A DNA stretch of 64,000 nt, taken from Actinokineospora fastidiosa. GTDB taxonomy: Bacteria > Actinomycetota > Actinomycetes > Mycobacteriales > Pseudonocardiaceae. A program made the translations under genes and the position numbers. The stretch covers positions 124,001 to 188,000 of the forward strand of contig NZ_BMRB01000006.1 in the NCBI RefSeq assembly GCF_014648415.1. The letters run 5' to 3'. This document shows positions 32,590-41,231 of the stretch, piece after piece. Position 1 is the first letter of the stretch, and each line of letters opens with the position of its first letter. The notes below the pieces were generated by a model, which saw only the letters and a program-made list of their open reading frames with translations, was not told the origin of the DNA and did not search any database.

Positions 32590-33275
32590 CGCCGGACCTC
32601 CTGCACCAGCGCGCCGTCGACCAGCCGCAGGACGCGGCCCATGCGCGCGGCGTGGGCCTGGTCGTGGGTGACCAGCACCAGGCCGCAGCCCCGCTCGGTG
32701 GCCGCGTGCAACGCGTCGATCACCAGCGAGCCGGTCTCGGTGTCCAGCGCGCCGGTCGGCTCGTCGGCCAGCAGGACCTGCGGCCGCCGCACCAACGCCC
32801 GCGCGATGGCGACGCGTTGCTGTTCGCCGCCGGACAGGCGGGTGGGCTTGTGCTTGGCCAGGTGCGCGATGCCCATCTGGTCCAGCGCGGCCATCACCGT
32901 GGCCCGTCGGCTGCGCCGTGGCAGCCATCCCTGGCCGTTGACCAGCGCCATCGCCACGTTCTGCGCTGCGGTGAGATGCTTGAGCAGGAAGAACCGCTGG
33001 AACACGAACCCGAACCGCTCGCTGCGCAGCCGCGCGGCCCGGCGCTCGGACACGGTGGTGATGTCCTCGCCCGCCAGCAGGTAGCGGCCGCCGTCGGGCC
33101 GGTCGAACAGTCCGATGAGGCTCAGCAGCGTGCTCTTGCCCGACCCGGACCGGCCGAGGATGGCCACGCTCTGCCCAGTGTGGACGGTGAGGTCGACGCC
33201 GGTCAGGATCGGCCGGGGCTGCCCCTGCCCGGTCAGGACCTTCGCGATGCCGGAAAGCTCCAGGAGCGCGGTCAT
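32586..33275 (-). CDS. ABC transporter ATP-binding protein, MacB/LolD type
   Basis: A 229-residue ATPase with Walker A GRSGSGKST, Q-loop FVFQRFFLL, signature LSGGEQQRVAIARAL, Walker B VLLADEPTGALD and H-loop VTHD. It belongs to the LolD/MacB/FtsE group that pairs with FtsX-type permeases. The ATG at 33275 lies one base after the stop of the lipoprotein gene, and its stop overlaps the permease start. Confidence 0.95.
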   Translation of the reverse strand: MTALLELSGIAKVLTGQGQPRPILTGVDLTVHTGQSVAILGRSGSGKSTLLSLIGLFDRPDGGRYLLAGEDITTVSERRAARLRSERFGFVFQRFFLLKHLTAAQNVAMALVNGQGWLPRRSRRATVMAALDQMGIAHLAKHKPTRLSGGEQQRVAIARALVRRPQVLLADEPTGALDTETGSLVIDALHAATERGCGLVLVTHDQAHAARMGRVLRLVDGALVQEVRR

Positions 33276-33276
33276 G

Positions 33277-34257
33277 TCAGGGACCCCCCGGCCCGAACTC
33301 GCCGGTCGGCTCGGGCGCCGCCAGCGTCGGCCCCGGCACGGCGAGGGTCTCGTCGCCCTCCAGCCCGGACTTGATCTCCACCACCTTGCCGTCGGTGAGC
33401 CCCAGTTGCACGGGGGTGGTGACCCGCTCCCCGTCCGGCCCGATCACGTCGACCTGGCCCTTGCCCTGCGTGCCCGCCACGGCCTCGACCGGGGCGACGA
33501 GCACGTTCTTGGCCTCCGCGGTGACGACCTCGACGGTCGCGGGGGCGCCGTTGATCAGCGTGGTGCCCGACGGCGCGGTGCAGACCAGGCGCATGCCGGT
33601 GGGCTCCGAGGGCTCCGGCTGCGGCTCGACGTCCTTCGGCGGCCCGGCCATCGTCGGCGGCGCGGTCGGGTCCACCGGCGGCGCGGTCGGCTCCGGCGGC
33701 TCGGGGACGGTCCCCGGCGGCAGCGCGGCGATCGTGCCGAGCGTGGCGCAGGCGAACGGACCGGGCCCGCCCTCGATCTGCGCGCGCACGGCCTTGAGGC
33801 CGTTGGCGATCGCGTAGGCCTGCTTGCCGTCGATGTCGGCGGCGACGGCGTACCCGCCGTGGCGCACGGAGACGATGGGCGTGCCCTTGACGACGACCGC
33901 CCTGTCGGCCACCAGCCTGCCCGCGAACTCCGCCCCCGCGGGGATGACGATGCGCGTGGGCTCGCCGTCCGACCACACGGTGGCGACCCGCGTCTCGCGC
34001 GCGACCGGCCCGGCGTCCGGCGCGGCCAGGTACCGGACCTCGCCGTCGACGGGCGCGGCGATGCCGTAGACCGGGTTGAGCTCGACCTTGCCGGTGAGGC
34101 TGACCTTCGCGGTCAGGTCCTGCTTGGTGACGGTCGCCTTGGTGAACGTCGTGCCCCGCTCGGCGAGTCCGGGCGGCGGCCCGGGCGGGTCGGCCGCGGT
34201 GCAACCGGCGGTGAGGACGAACGCGGCGACTACGGCCGCACGAAGTGGGTTGAGCAC
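33277..34257 (-). CDS. Lipoprotein membrane-fusion-like subunit of the ABC system
   Basis: A 326-residue exported lipoprotein with lipobox LTAGC (Cys19). It resembles the Gram-positive HlyD/MacA-like adaptor (KATVTKQDLTAKVSLTGKVE; GIAAPVDGEVRYL; ADIDGKQAYAI; VLVAPVEAVAGTQGKGQVDV). A long proline-rich linker is inserted at about residues 185-230. It should sit outside the membrane and link the permease to substrate or cell wall. An AT-rich promoter-like sequence (TATACA, 34292-34297 region) and a GGGGGTGG ribosome site precede the GTG start. This is the first gene of the three-gene operon. Confidence 0.82.
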   Translation of the reverse strand: MLNPLRAAVVAAFVLTAGCTAADPPGPPPGLAERGTTFTKATVTKQDLTAKVSLTGKVELNPVYGIAAPVDGEVRYLAAPDAGPVARETRVATVWSDGEPTRIVIPAGAEFAGRLVADRAVVVKGTPIVSVRHGGYAVAADIDGKQAYAIANGLKAVRAQIEGGPGPFACATLGTIAALPPGTVPEPPEPTAPPVDPTAPPTMAGPPKDVEPQPEPSEPTGMRLVCTAPSGTTLINGAPATVEVVTAEAKNVLVAPVEAVAGTQGKGQVDVIGPDGERVTTPVQLGLTDGKVVEIKSGLEGDETLAVPGPTLAAPEPTGEFGPGGP

Positions 34258-34301
34258 TGGCCACCCCCAGGTATGAATGTGACCGGGAGTGTATACATCT
34301 A

Positions 34302-34664
34302 ATGAATAGTGATGTTGAACCGGGTCACGCCGCGGCCGGCATGCTGGACGCCATGCGCTCGCACACGCGGTTCGCCGTCATCGTCGCGCTGCTGACGATC
34401 GCCGTGACCGCATTGGTCGACGCGGACGCCCTGGTCTGGGCAGCGCCCGTGCTGCCGGTGCTCGCCCTGCTGCTCAACCGCACGCGCTGGACCGAGCTGG
34501 CCAGGCTGCGGGTCGTGCAGGTGGCGGCCGTCGGCCAGGTCCTCGCGGTCGCGCCCGTGCTGACCGACGCGCCGCTGCCGGTGGCGGTCCCCGGCCTGGC
34601 GGTGGTCTGCCTCGCCGCGGCCGCCACCGGATACGGGGTGGTCCGGTTCCCCGTCAGACGCTGA
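34302..34664 (+). CDS. Small membrane protein, unknown function
   Basis: A 120-residue protein with about four hydrophobic stretches (FAVIVALLTIAVTALVDADA, LVWAAPVLPVLALLL, VVQVAAVGQVLAVAPVL, VAVPGLAVVCLAAAATGYGV), not assigned to a family. The true start may be the downstream ATG at 34341 (MLDAMRSHTRF), since the promoter-like TATACA is only 4-5 bases before 34302. It is divergent from the ABC operon, and its last 11 bases overlap the 3' end of the convergent acyl-CoA ligase gene. Confidence 0.6.
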   Translation: MNSDVEPGHAAAGMLDAMRSHTRFAVIVALLTIAVTALVDADALVWAAPVLPVLALLLNRTRWTELARLRVVQVAAVGQVLAVAPVLTDAPLPVAVPGLAVVCLAAAATGYGVVRFPVRR

Positions 34665-36435
34665 TCGTGGCCGGGCTCGGCGACTCGGCGTAGAGGTCGT
34701 CGATCTCGTGGGCGTACTTGCGGGCGATGGGCTTGCGGCGCAGCTTCAGCGTCGGGGTGAGCTCGTCGCCGCCGGGCTCCCACGCCGCCGACAGGATGCG
34801 GAACCGCTTGACCTGCTCGACGCGCGCGAGCCGGGCGTTGCCCGCGCGGACGGCCTCGGCCACCAACTCGCGGACCTGCTCGTGCTCGGCGATCGCGCTC
34901 GGGGAGGCCGCCACGCCGAGCTTGGCCGCCAGGCCCGCGGCCGCGTCGACGTCGAGCACGACCAGGGCGGTGACGTACGGGCGGTCGTCGCCGATGGCCA
35001 CCACCTGCCCGATCACCGAGCTGGCCGCCTTGATCGCGTTCTCGATGTTCGTCGGCGACATGTTCTTGCCGCCGGAGTTGATGATCAGCTCCTTCTTGCG
35101 GTCCACGATGGACACGAACCCGTCGGCATCGATGACGCCGATGTCGCCGGTGTGCACCCAGCCGTCCATGTCGATGGTCTCGGCCGTGCGCTGCGGGTCG
35201 CCGCGGTAGCCGCGCATGGTGGACGGCGAGCGGACCAGCAGCTCGCCGTCGTCGGCCAGCCCTACCTCCGCGCCGTGCACCGCCATCCCGACGCTGCCGA
35301 GCTTGACCTGGCCCGGGCGGCACGACGTGCCCAGGCCCGCGGTCTCGGACATGCCCCACACCTCGTACACCGGGATGCCCAGGCCCCAGAAGTACTCCAG
35401 GGTGTCCACCGGGATCGCGGCGGCGCCGGAGACGGCGACGCGGCACTCGTCGAGGCCGAGCTTGTGGCGCAGCTTGGACAGCACGAGCTTGTCGGCCAGC
35501 TTGTGCTGGATGCTCAGCAGGGTGGGGACGGGCTTGCCCGCGACGGAGAGTTTGGCGTGCTTGACGCCGGTCTGGATGGCCCAGGTGGCGATCTTGCGCT
35601 TCTTCTCCGGCTCGCCCGCCAGCGCGGTGTCGATGGCGAGCTTGAACTTCTGCCACACCCTCGGCACGGCGAAGAAGACGGTGGGGTGGCAGTCCGCCAG
35701 CCCGGCGGCGAGCTGCTTGGGGTCGGCCACCGACGTCACGACCGACCCGAACAGGATCGAGGTGTAGTGCGCCACCACCCGGTCGGCGATGTGCGCCGAG
35801 GGCAGGAACGACAGCACCCGGTCCCCGTGGCGGACCTGGAACGCCTGCTTGACCGCGTCCGCCACGGCGAGCACGTTGCGGTGGGTCAGCTCGACGCCCT
35901 TGGGCGGGCCGGTGGTGCCGGAGGTGTAGATGATCGTGGCCAGGTCGTCGGGGCCGACCGCGCGCCACGCGGCGTCGAAGTCGAAGTCCGGGGCGCCGGA
36001 CTCCTCCAGCTCCCGCAGCGACATCGTCCCCTCGACGCCCTCCTCCAGGCAGACGACCCGCACGTCCGCCCCGGAGGCGCGGACCACGGGCAGGAACTGC
36101 TCCTCGGTGACGACCACGGAGTTGCCCGCGTTGGCCAGCACGTAGGCCAACTGCTCGGCGGCGAGGGTGTTGTAGACGCTGAACGGCACGGCGCCCAGGT
36201 GCAGCGCGCCCGCGTCGACGACGTGGAACTCCGGCCGGTTGGCCAGCATGATCCCCACGGTGTCCCCGCGGCCGACCCCCAGCGCCGCCAGCCCGGCGGC
36301 CACCCCCCGCACCCGCTCGGCGTAGTCCCGCCACCGCAGCGACACGACGTCGCCGGGCGCGCGCAACGCGACCACATCGGGCTGCCTCCCCGCGATGTCC
36401 TGGAACGCCGAGCAGAGGGTCTCGGGAGAACTCAT
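34654..36435 (-). CDS. Long-chain fatty-acid-CoA ligase (FadD15-like AMP-dependent synthetase)
   Basis: A 593-residue ANL-superfamily enzyme that activates fatty acids to acyl-AMP and then acyl-CoA. Motifs are the P-loop YTSGTTGPPKGVELTHRN, A4/A5 VYEVWGMSETAGLG, A7 WVHTGDIG, the hinge VDRKKELIINSGGKN and the C-terminal catalytic Lys in LKLRRKPIARKYAHEID. It most resembles the FadD15/long-chain group with an extended N-terminal fatty acid tunnel. ATG at 36435 follows GAGAGGCGGC; an in-frame GTG three bases earlier is possible. A promoter (36480-36508) separates it from the CHAT gene upstream. Confidence 0.92.
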   Translation of the reverse strand: MSSPETLCSAFQDIAGRQPDVVALRAPGDVVSLRWRDYAERVRGVAAGLAALGVGRGDTVGIMLANRPEFHVVDAGALHLGAVPFSVYNTLAAEQLAYVLANAGNSVVVTEEQFLPVVRASGADVRVVCLEEGVEGTMSLRELEESGAPDFDFDAAWRAVGPDDLATIIYTSGTTGPPKGVELTHRNVLAVADAVKQAFQVRHGDRVLSFLPSAHIADRVVAHYTSILFGSVVTSVADPKQLAAGLADCHPTVFFAVPRVWQKFKLAIDTALAGEPEKKRKIATWAIQTGVKHAKLSVAGKPVPTLLSIQHKLADKLVLSKLRHKLGLDECRVAVSGAAAIPVDTLEYFWGLGIPVYEVWGMSETAGLGTSCRPGQVKLGSVGMAVHGAEVGLADDGELLVRSPSTMRGYRGDPQRTAETIDMDGWVHTGDIGVIDADGFVSIVDRKKELIINSGGKNMSPTNIENAIKAASSVIGQVVAIGDDRPYVTALVVLDVDAAAGLAAKLGVAASPSAIAEHEQVRELVAEAVRAGNARLARVEQVKRFRILSAAWEPGGDELTPTLKLRRKPIARKYAHEIDDLYAESPSPATISV

Positions 36436-36479
36436 CACGCCGCCTCTCGCGGAGGTGTGGGTCAGAACACAGTGGCGTG

Positions 36480-36508
36480 ATCGTAGGTACGGCCTTGACG
36501 CCTGTCTA
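36480..36508 (-). promoter_or_regulatory. Promoter of the acyl-CoA ligase gene
   Basis: On the minus strand, TAGACA (36508-36503) and TACGAT (36485-36480) are separated by 17 bases, a good match to the housekeeping consensus, about 35-40 bases upstream of the start codon. The rest of the 230-base gap to the CHAT gene shows no further feature. Confidence 0.55.
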
Positions 36509-36665
36509 CGGTCCTTGCGCCCGGATTGGGTGGTTCAGGTCAGGTAGTCAGGGGGATTGCCGTCGGTGGAGGCGGGGGCAGCAGGCGTCATCGCCGAATC
36601 CCGGCGACGATGCTTACCAGTAGATGCTGGTCACCCGCGCGAGTCGGAGGGTCACGGGCATTCGG

Positions 36666-39239
36666 TCAGCCCGAGCCCAGGCAGACGAACGGGCGGCGGT
36701 ACGGGTCGACGGCCACCGCCTCGGCGAGGGCGCGGGCGGGGGGATGGCCCGCGCGCAGGCGCTGGTGGTAGTCGACCATGGCGGTGGCGGCGGCCTCGTC
36801 GCCGACGCGGCTGGTGGCGGCGATGACGGTGGGGACGCCCGCGGCCAGCAGGGCGCCCGCGTAGCCCAGGGCCTCGTCGCCGGGGCGGACGTAGCTCAGC
36901 GCCAGCTCGCAGGCCGCCAGGACCACCTGGCGGGGTGGGCGGGGCAGGCGGGCTACCTCGTAGGCGAACAGCGGGCCGTCGGCGAGTTCGAGTTGGGAGA
37001 ACAGGGCGTTGGTGGACTCGTGCTCGCCGTGCGCGGCGACGTGGGCAAGCGCGGCTCCGTCCAATGCGGACAGGACCTCGGCGACCGTGGCGTGCTCGTC
37101 GTCGAGGTCGATCGCGTCGGGGTAGATGCCGCGCAGGGACACGCCCTCGGTCACCCGGCCGGTCAGGTTCGGGCCGCGGGCCAGCAGGACGCGGTCGGAC
37201 GGCGCGCCCGGCGAGGTCGCCGCGGTGTGCCACGCCGTGGCCGACGGGGCCACCACGACCGGCCGCCCCACCAGCGACGGCAGGCTGCCCCACTGCACCG
37301 CGTACAGCTCCCCGGTGGGCACCACGACCAGATCCCGGTCCCCGATGACGGGCAGCAGCGGCCGCACCAGCAGTTCGTCCAGCCTGCCCGCGCTGCGGAC
37401 CGCGCAGTCGCGCACCACGGCGGCGATCGGCGGCGGCAGCACGTCGGGGGCCAGCGCGTTGAGGTCGTTGTAGAGCCGCGCCGCCCACTCGGCGGCCTCG
37501 GCCATCGAGCCCAGCCGGACCAGCCGGGTCACCCCGTCGGCGACGACCACCGCCACCAGGTCCCCGCCCGAGGACGCGTACTCCACCAGGGCCGTCGACC
37601 CCAGCGCGGCCGCCACCGCGTCGAGCGGGGCCACCGGGCGCGGCCTGCCCCACGGGCTGGCGTACCAGCCCAGCCGCACGACCTCGCGCTCCAGCGCGGC
37701 CGTCTGCTTCTCCAGCGGCGCCACCGGCCTGCCGGACAGCCGGGCCAGCTGCGCCTCCCGCCGCGAGCGCCGCAGCTCCGCTGCCGTCTGGGCGATGCGC
37801 GGGTCGTCGATCTCCGGCAGCGGCTCGTAGCGGTAGACCTGGGCGCGGGTGCGCTCCAGCCAGTCGTACAGCGCCCTCGGCCGACCGCGCAGGGTCAGCC
37901 GGACGGCGAGCTCGCCGAGCTGGCGGCCGTGCACGGCGGTCCCGCACACCAGGTCCAGCCCGCCCATCCGGTCGCGGGCCGTGCCCAGCTCGGTCAGCCC
38001 GGACCGGGCCTCGGCCAGCGCGCGCCTGCGGTTGCCGTCGGCGACGGCGAGTTCGGCCCGGCACAGCCGCAGCAGCATCCGGTGGTCGACCGGCGTGGTG
38101 GGCCGCGGCCTCGGCACCTGCGCCAGCAGCGAGCGCGCCGCCTCCCGGTCGCCGCGGCGCAGTTCCAGCCGCACGGCCAGCATGAGCGCCAGCGCGGTCT
38201 CGTCGACCAACCCCAGCCCGCGCAGCTCCTCGGCCAGCTTCACCGCCACCGCGGGCAGCGACCCGGGCACCCGCCCGGCGCTCAGCGCGCCCGCGGTCTC
38301 CGCGCGCAGCCCGGCCAGCGCCGCGACGGCCGCCCACCGCTGGTTGCCCCGGCGGATGAACCGCCGCTCCGCCGACCGCGCCCACCTGCGCGCGTCGCGC
38401 ACCCGGTCGTCGAGCAGCGCGGAGGCGGCCAGGGTCACCTCGACCTCGGCGGCGTCCTGGCCCGCGCGTTGCTTGCGCAGCAGCGGAAGCGCGTCCTCCA
38501 GGTGCCGGGCGGCGTCCTGCGGCAGCCCGGCGGCGAGCAGCGCGCGGGCCTGGTCCAGCCGCACGACCGGCACCAGGCTGGGCGCGTGGGCGAGGCACTC
38601 GCGCGCCGCGCGCTCGAAGTCGCGCAGCGCGGTCGGCAGGTCGCCGCTCATGTAGGCGATGTAGCCGATGTTGTGCCGGGCCTTGATCCCCACGAGGTTG
38701 AGGTCGTAGCGCTCGGCGAGGTCGACGCTGCGCCGCAGCTCGGCGACGGCCCCGGCGGTGTCGGCCCGCTCGATGAACACCAGGCTGCGGTTGATGTGCA
38801 GGCCCGCGAGCACGTCCGGGTCGCCGACCCCCAGCTCCAGCACGGTCTCCAGGTGGTGGACCGCGGAGTCGAGCAGCCGCATGCCCTCGTCGCCGCGGCC
38901 CGCCCGGATCAGCAGGAACCCGCGCTGCTGCTCGACGAGCCCCTGCAGCTCGCGCCGCCGGGGCCCGGCCGGGATCTGCGGGAGCAGGCGCTCGGCGGCG
39001 TCGAGCGCGTCGAGCCCCTTGCCCGCCCCCTCCGCGTCGGAGTAGGCGAGGCTGACGAGCACCCGGACCCGCATGGTGACGAGGTCGGCGTCCCCGGTGT
39101 GGTCGACGGTGTCGAGCGCGGCGAGCGCCGACCTCAGCGCGGTGCGCGCGTCGGCGAACCGGTAGGCGTAGACGGCCTGCCGAGCCCGCTCCTGGAACCG
39201 CCCGGCCCGGCGCAGAACCCGCTCACGGTCGCTGGCCAC
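36666..39239 (-). CDS. TPR-CHAT domain protein (caspase-like)
   Basis: An 857-residue protein. Residues 1 to about 480 are all-helical TPR-like repeats (ARQAVYAYRFADARTALRSA; RHNIGYIAYMSGDLPTALRD; RLDQARALLAAGLPQDAARH). The last ~330 residues form a CHAT domain, a clan CD (caspase/separase) peptidase fold. The likely catalytic dyad is His737 (HVAAHGEHE) and Cys777 (VVLAACEL), both present, so the enzyme should be active. It follows an S8 protease gene on the same strand after 92 bases. TACTGT 8 bases before GTG suggests its own leaderless promoter. TPR-CHAT proteins are known from predicted conflict or cell-death systems; the substrate is unknown. Confidence 0.88.
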   Translation of the reverse strand: MASDRERVLRRAGRFQERARQAVYAYRFADARTALRSALAALDTVDHTGDADLVTMRVRVLVSLAYSDAEGAGKGLDALDAAERLLPQIPAGPRRRELQGLVEQQRGFLLIRAGRGDEGMRLLDSAVHHLETVLELGVGDPDVLAGLHINRSLVFIERADTAGAVAELRRSVDLAERYDLNLVGIKARHNIGYIAYMSGDLPTALRDFERAARECLAHAPSLVPVVRLDQARALLAAGLPQDAARHLEDALPLLRKQRAGQDAAEVEVTLAASALLDDRVRDARRWARSAERRFIRRGNQRWAAVAALAGLRAETAGALSAGRVPGSLPAVAVKLAEELRGLGLVDETALALMLAVRLELRRGDREAARSLLAQVPRPRPTTPVDHRMLLRLCRAELAVADGNRRRALAEARSGLTELGTARDRMGGLDLVCGTAVHGRQLGELAVRLTLRGRPRALYDWLERTRAQVYRYEPLPEIDDPRIAQTAAELRRSRREAQLARLSGRPVAPLEKQTAALEREVVRLGWYASPWGRPRPVAPLDAVAAALGSTALVEYASSGGDLVAVVVADGVTRLVRLGSMAEAAEWAARLYNDLNALAPDVLPPPIAAVVRDCAVRSAGRLDELLVRPLLPVIGDRDLVVVPTGELYAVQWGSLPSLVGRPVVVAPSATAWHTAATSPGAPSDRVLLARGPNLTGRVTEGVSLRGIYPDAIDLDDEHATVAEVLSALDGAALAHVAAHGEHESTNALFSQLELADGPLFAYEVARLPRPPRQVVLAACELALSYVRPGDEALGYAGALLAAGVPTVIAATSRVGDEAAATAMVDYHQRLRAGHPPARALAEAVAVDPYRRPFVCLGSG

Positions 39240-39331
39240 AGATCATTACAGTACGGACTCCCGCTCAGTATCCCTAAGCTGCCTGCCCGTTCCGCACTCC
39301 CTTGCCGTTGCCGGTTTCGCCGCGCCCGCCG

Positions 39332-41017
39332 TCAGCGCTTCCAGCCCAGCGTCTTGAGGTAGTCGTCGACCTCGGCGAGCGCCGCCGCGGCCCGGTGCGG
39401 CCGCTCGGCGACCTCGTCCGGGTCCGGCCGGTCGGCGAGGCGGTCGGCGAGCATGCCCGCGATCACCGGCGTGGCGAAGGACGTGCCCGCCCAGACCGCG
39501 AAGCCGGTGGTGAGGTCGTCGCCGTCGGGGCCGGAGCGGACCTGGCCCGCGCTCTCCAGTTCGAGCGACCCCGTGCCCGAGCCCTGCCAGAGCGGGACCG
39601 TGGACACCAGCGCGTTGCCGGGCGCCCAGCGGGTCACCCAGTCGCCCTCGTTGCTGAACGCCGCCACGGTCTTGCCGGAGGCGTTCAGCGCGCCCACGGC
39701 CACGAGCAGCTCGTTGCCGTTGTTGCTGCCGTCGGCGTTCAGCGCGTGCGCGGCGGGGACGAACGGGCGCGCGGTGGCGTCGTTGCCCGCGGCGGCCACG
39801 ACCGTGACGCCCAGGTCGGTCAGCTTCCGCACGGCCTCGGCGAGCAGGTACCCGGTCTGGGTGTCGTCGGCCTCGGGGTAGAAGCCCAGCGACAGCGACA
39901 CCACGTCGACCAGCTTCTCCGGCGTGCCGTCGGCCAGCGCCGCGACGACGCGCAGGCGCAGCCACTCCAGGGCCAGCAGGACGATCCGGTCGGTGGTGAC
40001 GCCGTCGGTGTGCAGCACCCGCAGCGACAGGATGCGCGCGTCGGGGCAGTTCTGGTGGACCAGGCCGGTCACGAACGTCCCGTGGCCGCTGTGCGAGTCC
40101 GTCAGCCCCAGCAGGGGCTGCACGACGTCGCGCTGGTCGTTCGGCGAGGCCAGGGACGGCCCGGGCTGGTGCCCGCTCGCGGCGGCCAGCGCGGCCTCGG
40201 CGTCGGCCAGCAGCTGCTGGAAGTCCGGCGCGATCTCGACCACCGGGTCGTCGCAGGGGTCGCCGACCGGCAGCCAGGGGTGTTCGCCGATGCCGGTGTC
40301 GAGCACCGCGACCACGGGCCGCCTGCCCGCGCCGATGTCGTCGACGTCGCGCCTGCGCGGGCGGGGCATGAACAGCCGGACGGGGTTGCGGCTGCCGGTC
40401 GCCAGCGGCAGACCGGCAGGCCCCTGGCCGTGCCCGAACGGCTGGCCGTGGCCGAAGGGCTGCCCGTGGCCGAAGGGCTGCCCGTGGCCGAACGGCTGGC
40501 CGTGTCCGAAGGGCGTCCCGTGCAGTTCCACCGATGCCGCTCCCGCCAGGTGCTCCAGTCCGATCCCCTGGGTCTCCGCCATGCCGAGCTTGCGGCGCAG
40601 CCGCACCAGCAGGGCCCACGGGTCGGGCAGCTGGTCGAGGCAGGAGTCCTCGGTCAGCCGGACCAGGGTGGAGACCGGCAGGTCGTCGGAGAGCCGGGGC
40701 AGGACCTCCTGCCAGCGCTTGGTCGCGGGCACTACCGCCTCGAGGACGGCGCCCATCGGCGCGATCACCTCGTTGAGGCGGGCGAACGCCTCCGCGTCGC
40801 GCACCAGGCGCAGCGGCACCAGCAGGGTGTCGCCCCGGTACAGGGTGGACGCGGGTTTGGCGCCGTCCGGGGTGGCCAGGGCGGACGCCGGGTCGAGGAT
40901 CCTGGCCCGGTGGCGCTCCAGCAGCGCCACGGCGGGACCGACGGGGAGTCTGGTCCCGCCGCCCGGCGGGCAGTCCTCATCGACGGTCGATCCGGCGTGC
41001 GGTCCCATCGTCACCAT
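39332..41017 (-). CDS. Subtilisin-like S8 serine protease with FGHGQP repeat linker
   Basis: A 561-residue protease without a signal peptide, so it is apparently cytoplasmic. An N-terminal domain of unknown fold (about 25-165; VALLERHRARILDPASALAT, TLLVPLRLVRDAEAFARL) is joined by five FGHGQP-type repeats (170-198) to the catalytic domain. Catalytic residues are Asp240 (VAVLDTGIG), His312 (DSHSGHGTFV), oxyanion Asn412 (AAAGNDA) and Ser513 (WAGTSFATPV). The N-terminal region may be an inhibitory or sensing module. It lies upstream of the CHAT gene and downstream of mnmA on the same strand, with a 214-base gap that probably holds its promoter. Confidence 0.9.
   Translation of the reverse strand: MVTMGPHAGSTVDEDCPPGGGTRLPVGPAVALLERHRARILDPASALATPDGAKPASTLYRGDTLLVPLRLVRDAEAFARLNEVIAPMGAVLEAVVPATKRWQEVLPRLSDDLPVSTLVRLTEDSCLDQLPDPWALLVRLRRKLGMAETQGIGLEHLAGAASVELHGTPFGHGQPFGHGQPFGHGQPFGHGQPFGHGQGPAGLPLATGSRNPVRLFMPRPRRRDVDDIGAGRRPVVAVLDTGIGEHPWLPVGDPCDDPVVEIAPDFQQLLADAEAALAAASGHQPGPSLASPNDQRDVVQPLLGLTDSHSGHGTFVTGLVHQNCPDARILSLRVLHTDGVTTDRIVLLALEWLRLRVVAALADGTPEKLVDVVSLSLGFYPEADDTQTGYLLAEAVRKLTDLGVTVVAAAGNDATARPFVPAAHALNADGSNNGNELLVAVGALNASGKTVAAFSNEGDWVTRWAPGNALVSTVPLWQGSGTGSLELESAGQVRSGPDGDDLTTGFAVWAGTSFATPVIAGMLADRLADRPDPDEVAERPHRAAAALAEVDDYLKTLGWKR
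40424..40510 (-). repeat. In-frame 18-bp repeat encoding FGHGQP
   Basis: Four 18-bp units plus a 15-bp partial unit, back to back within the S8 protease gene, encode FGHGQP x4 and FGHGQ (residues 170-198). Near-identity of the units at DNA level makes copy-number variation by slippage likely. Confidence 0.9.
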
Positions 41018-41231
41018 CGCCCCACCCTTCGTGACGGTCCGTGTTGCTCAAGAGGTGGTGTCTGCCGTTGGTAGTAGAGCATCCCGTGCTCCCCCAGATA
41101 CGTCGCTCTACATAATTCCTGCGTAACGGGCCGCGGCGAAGTCACAGTGGGGTGAGGGCGGTGACGCAGAGTAGAACTGCTGAGCAGCACTCACTCAATC
41201 AGCCGTGTCGGACAGTGATCATGAACCGCGC

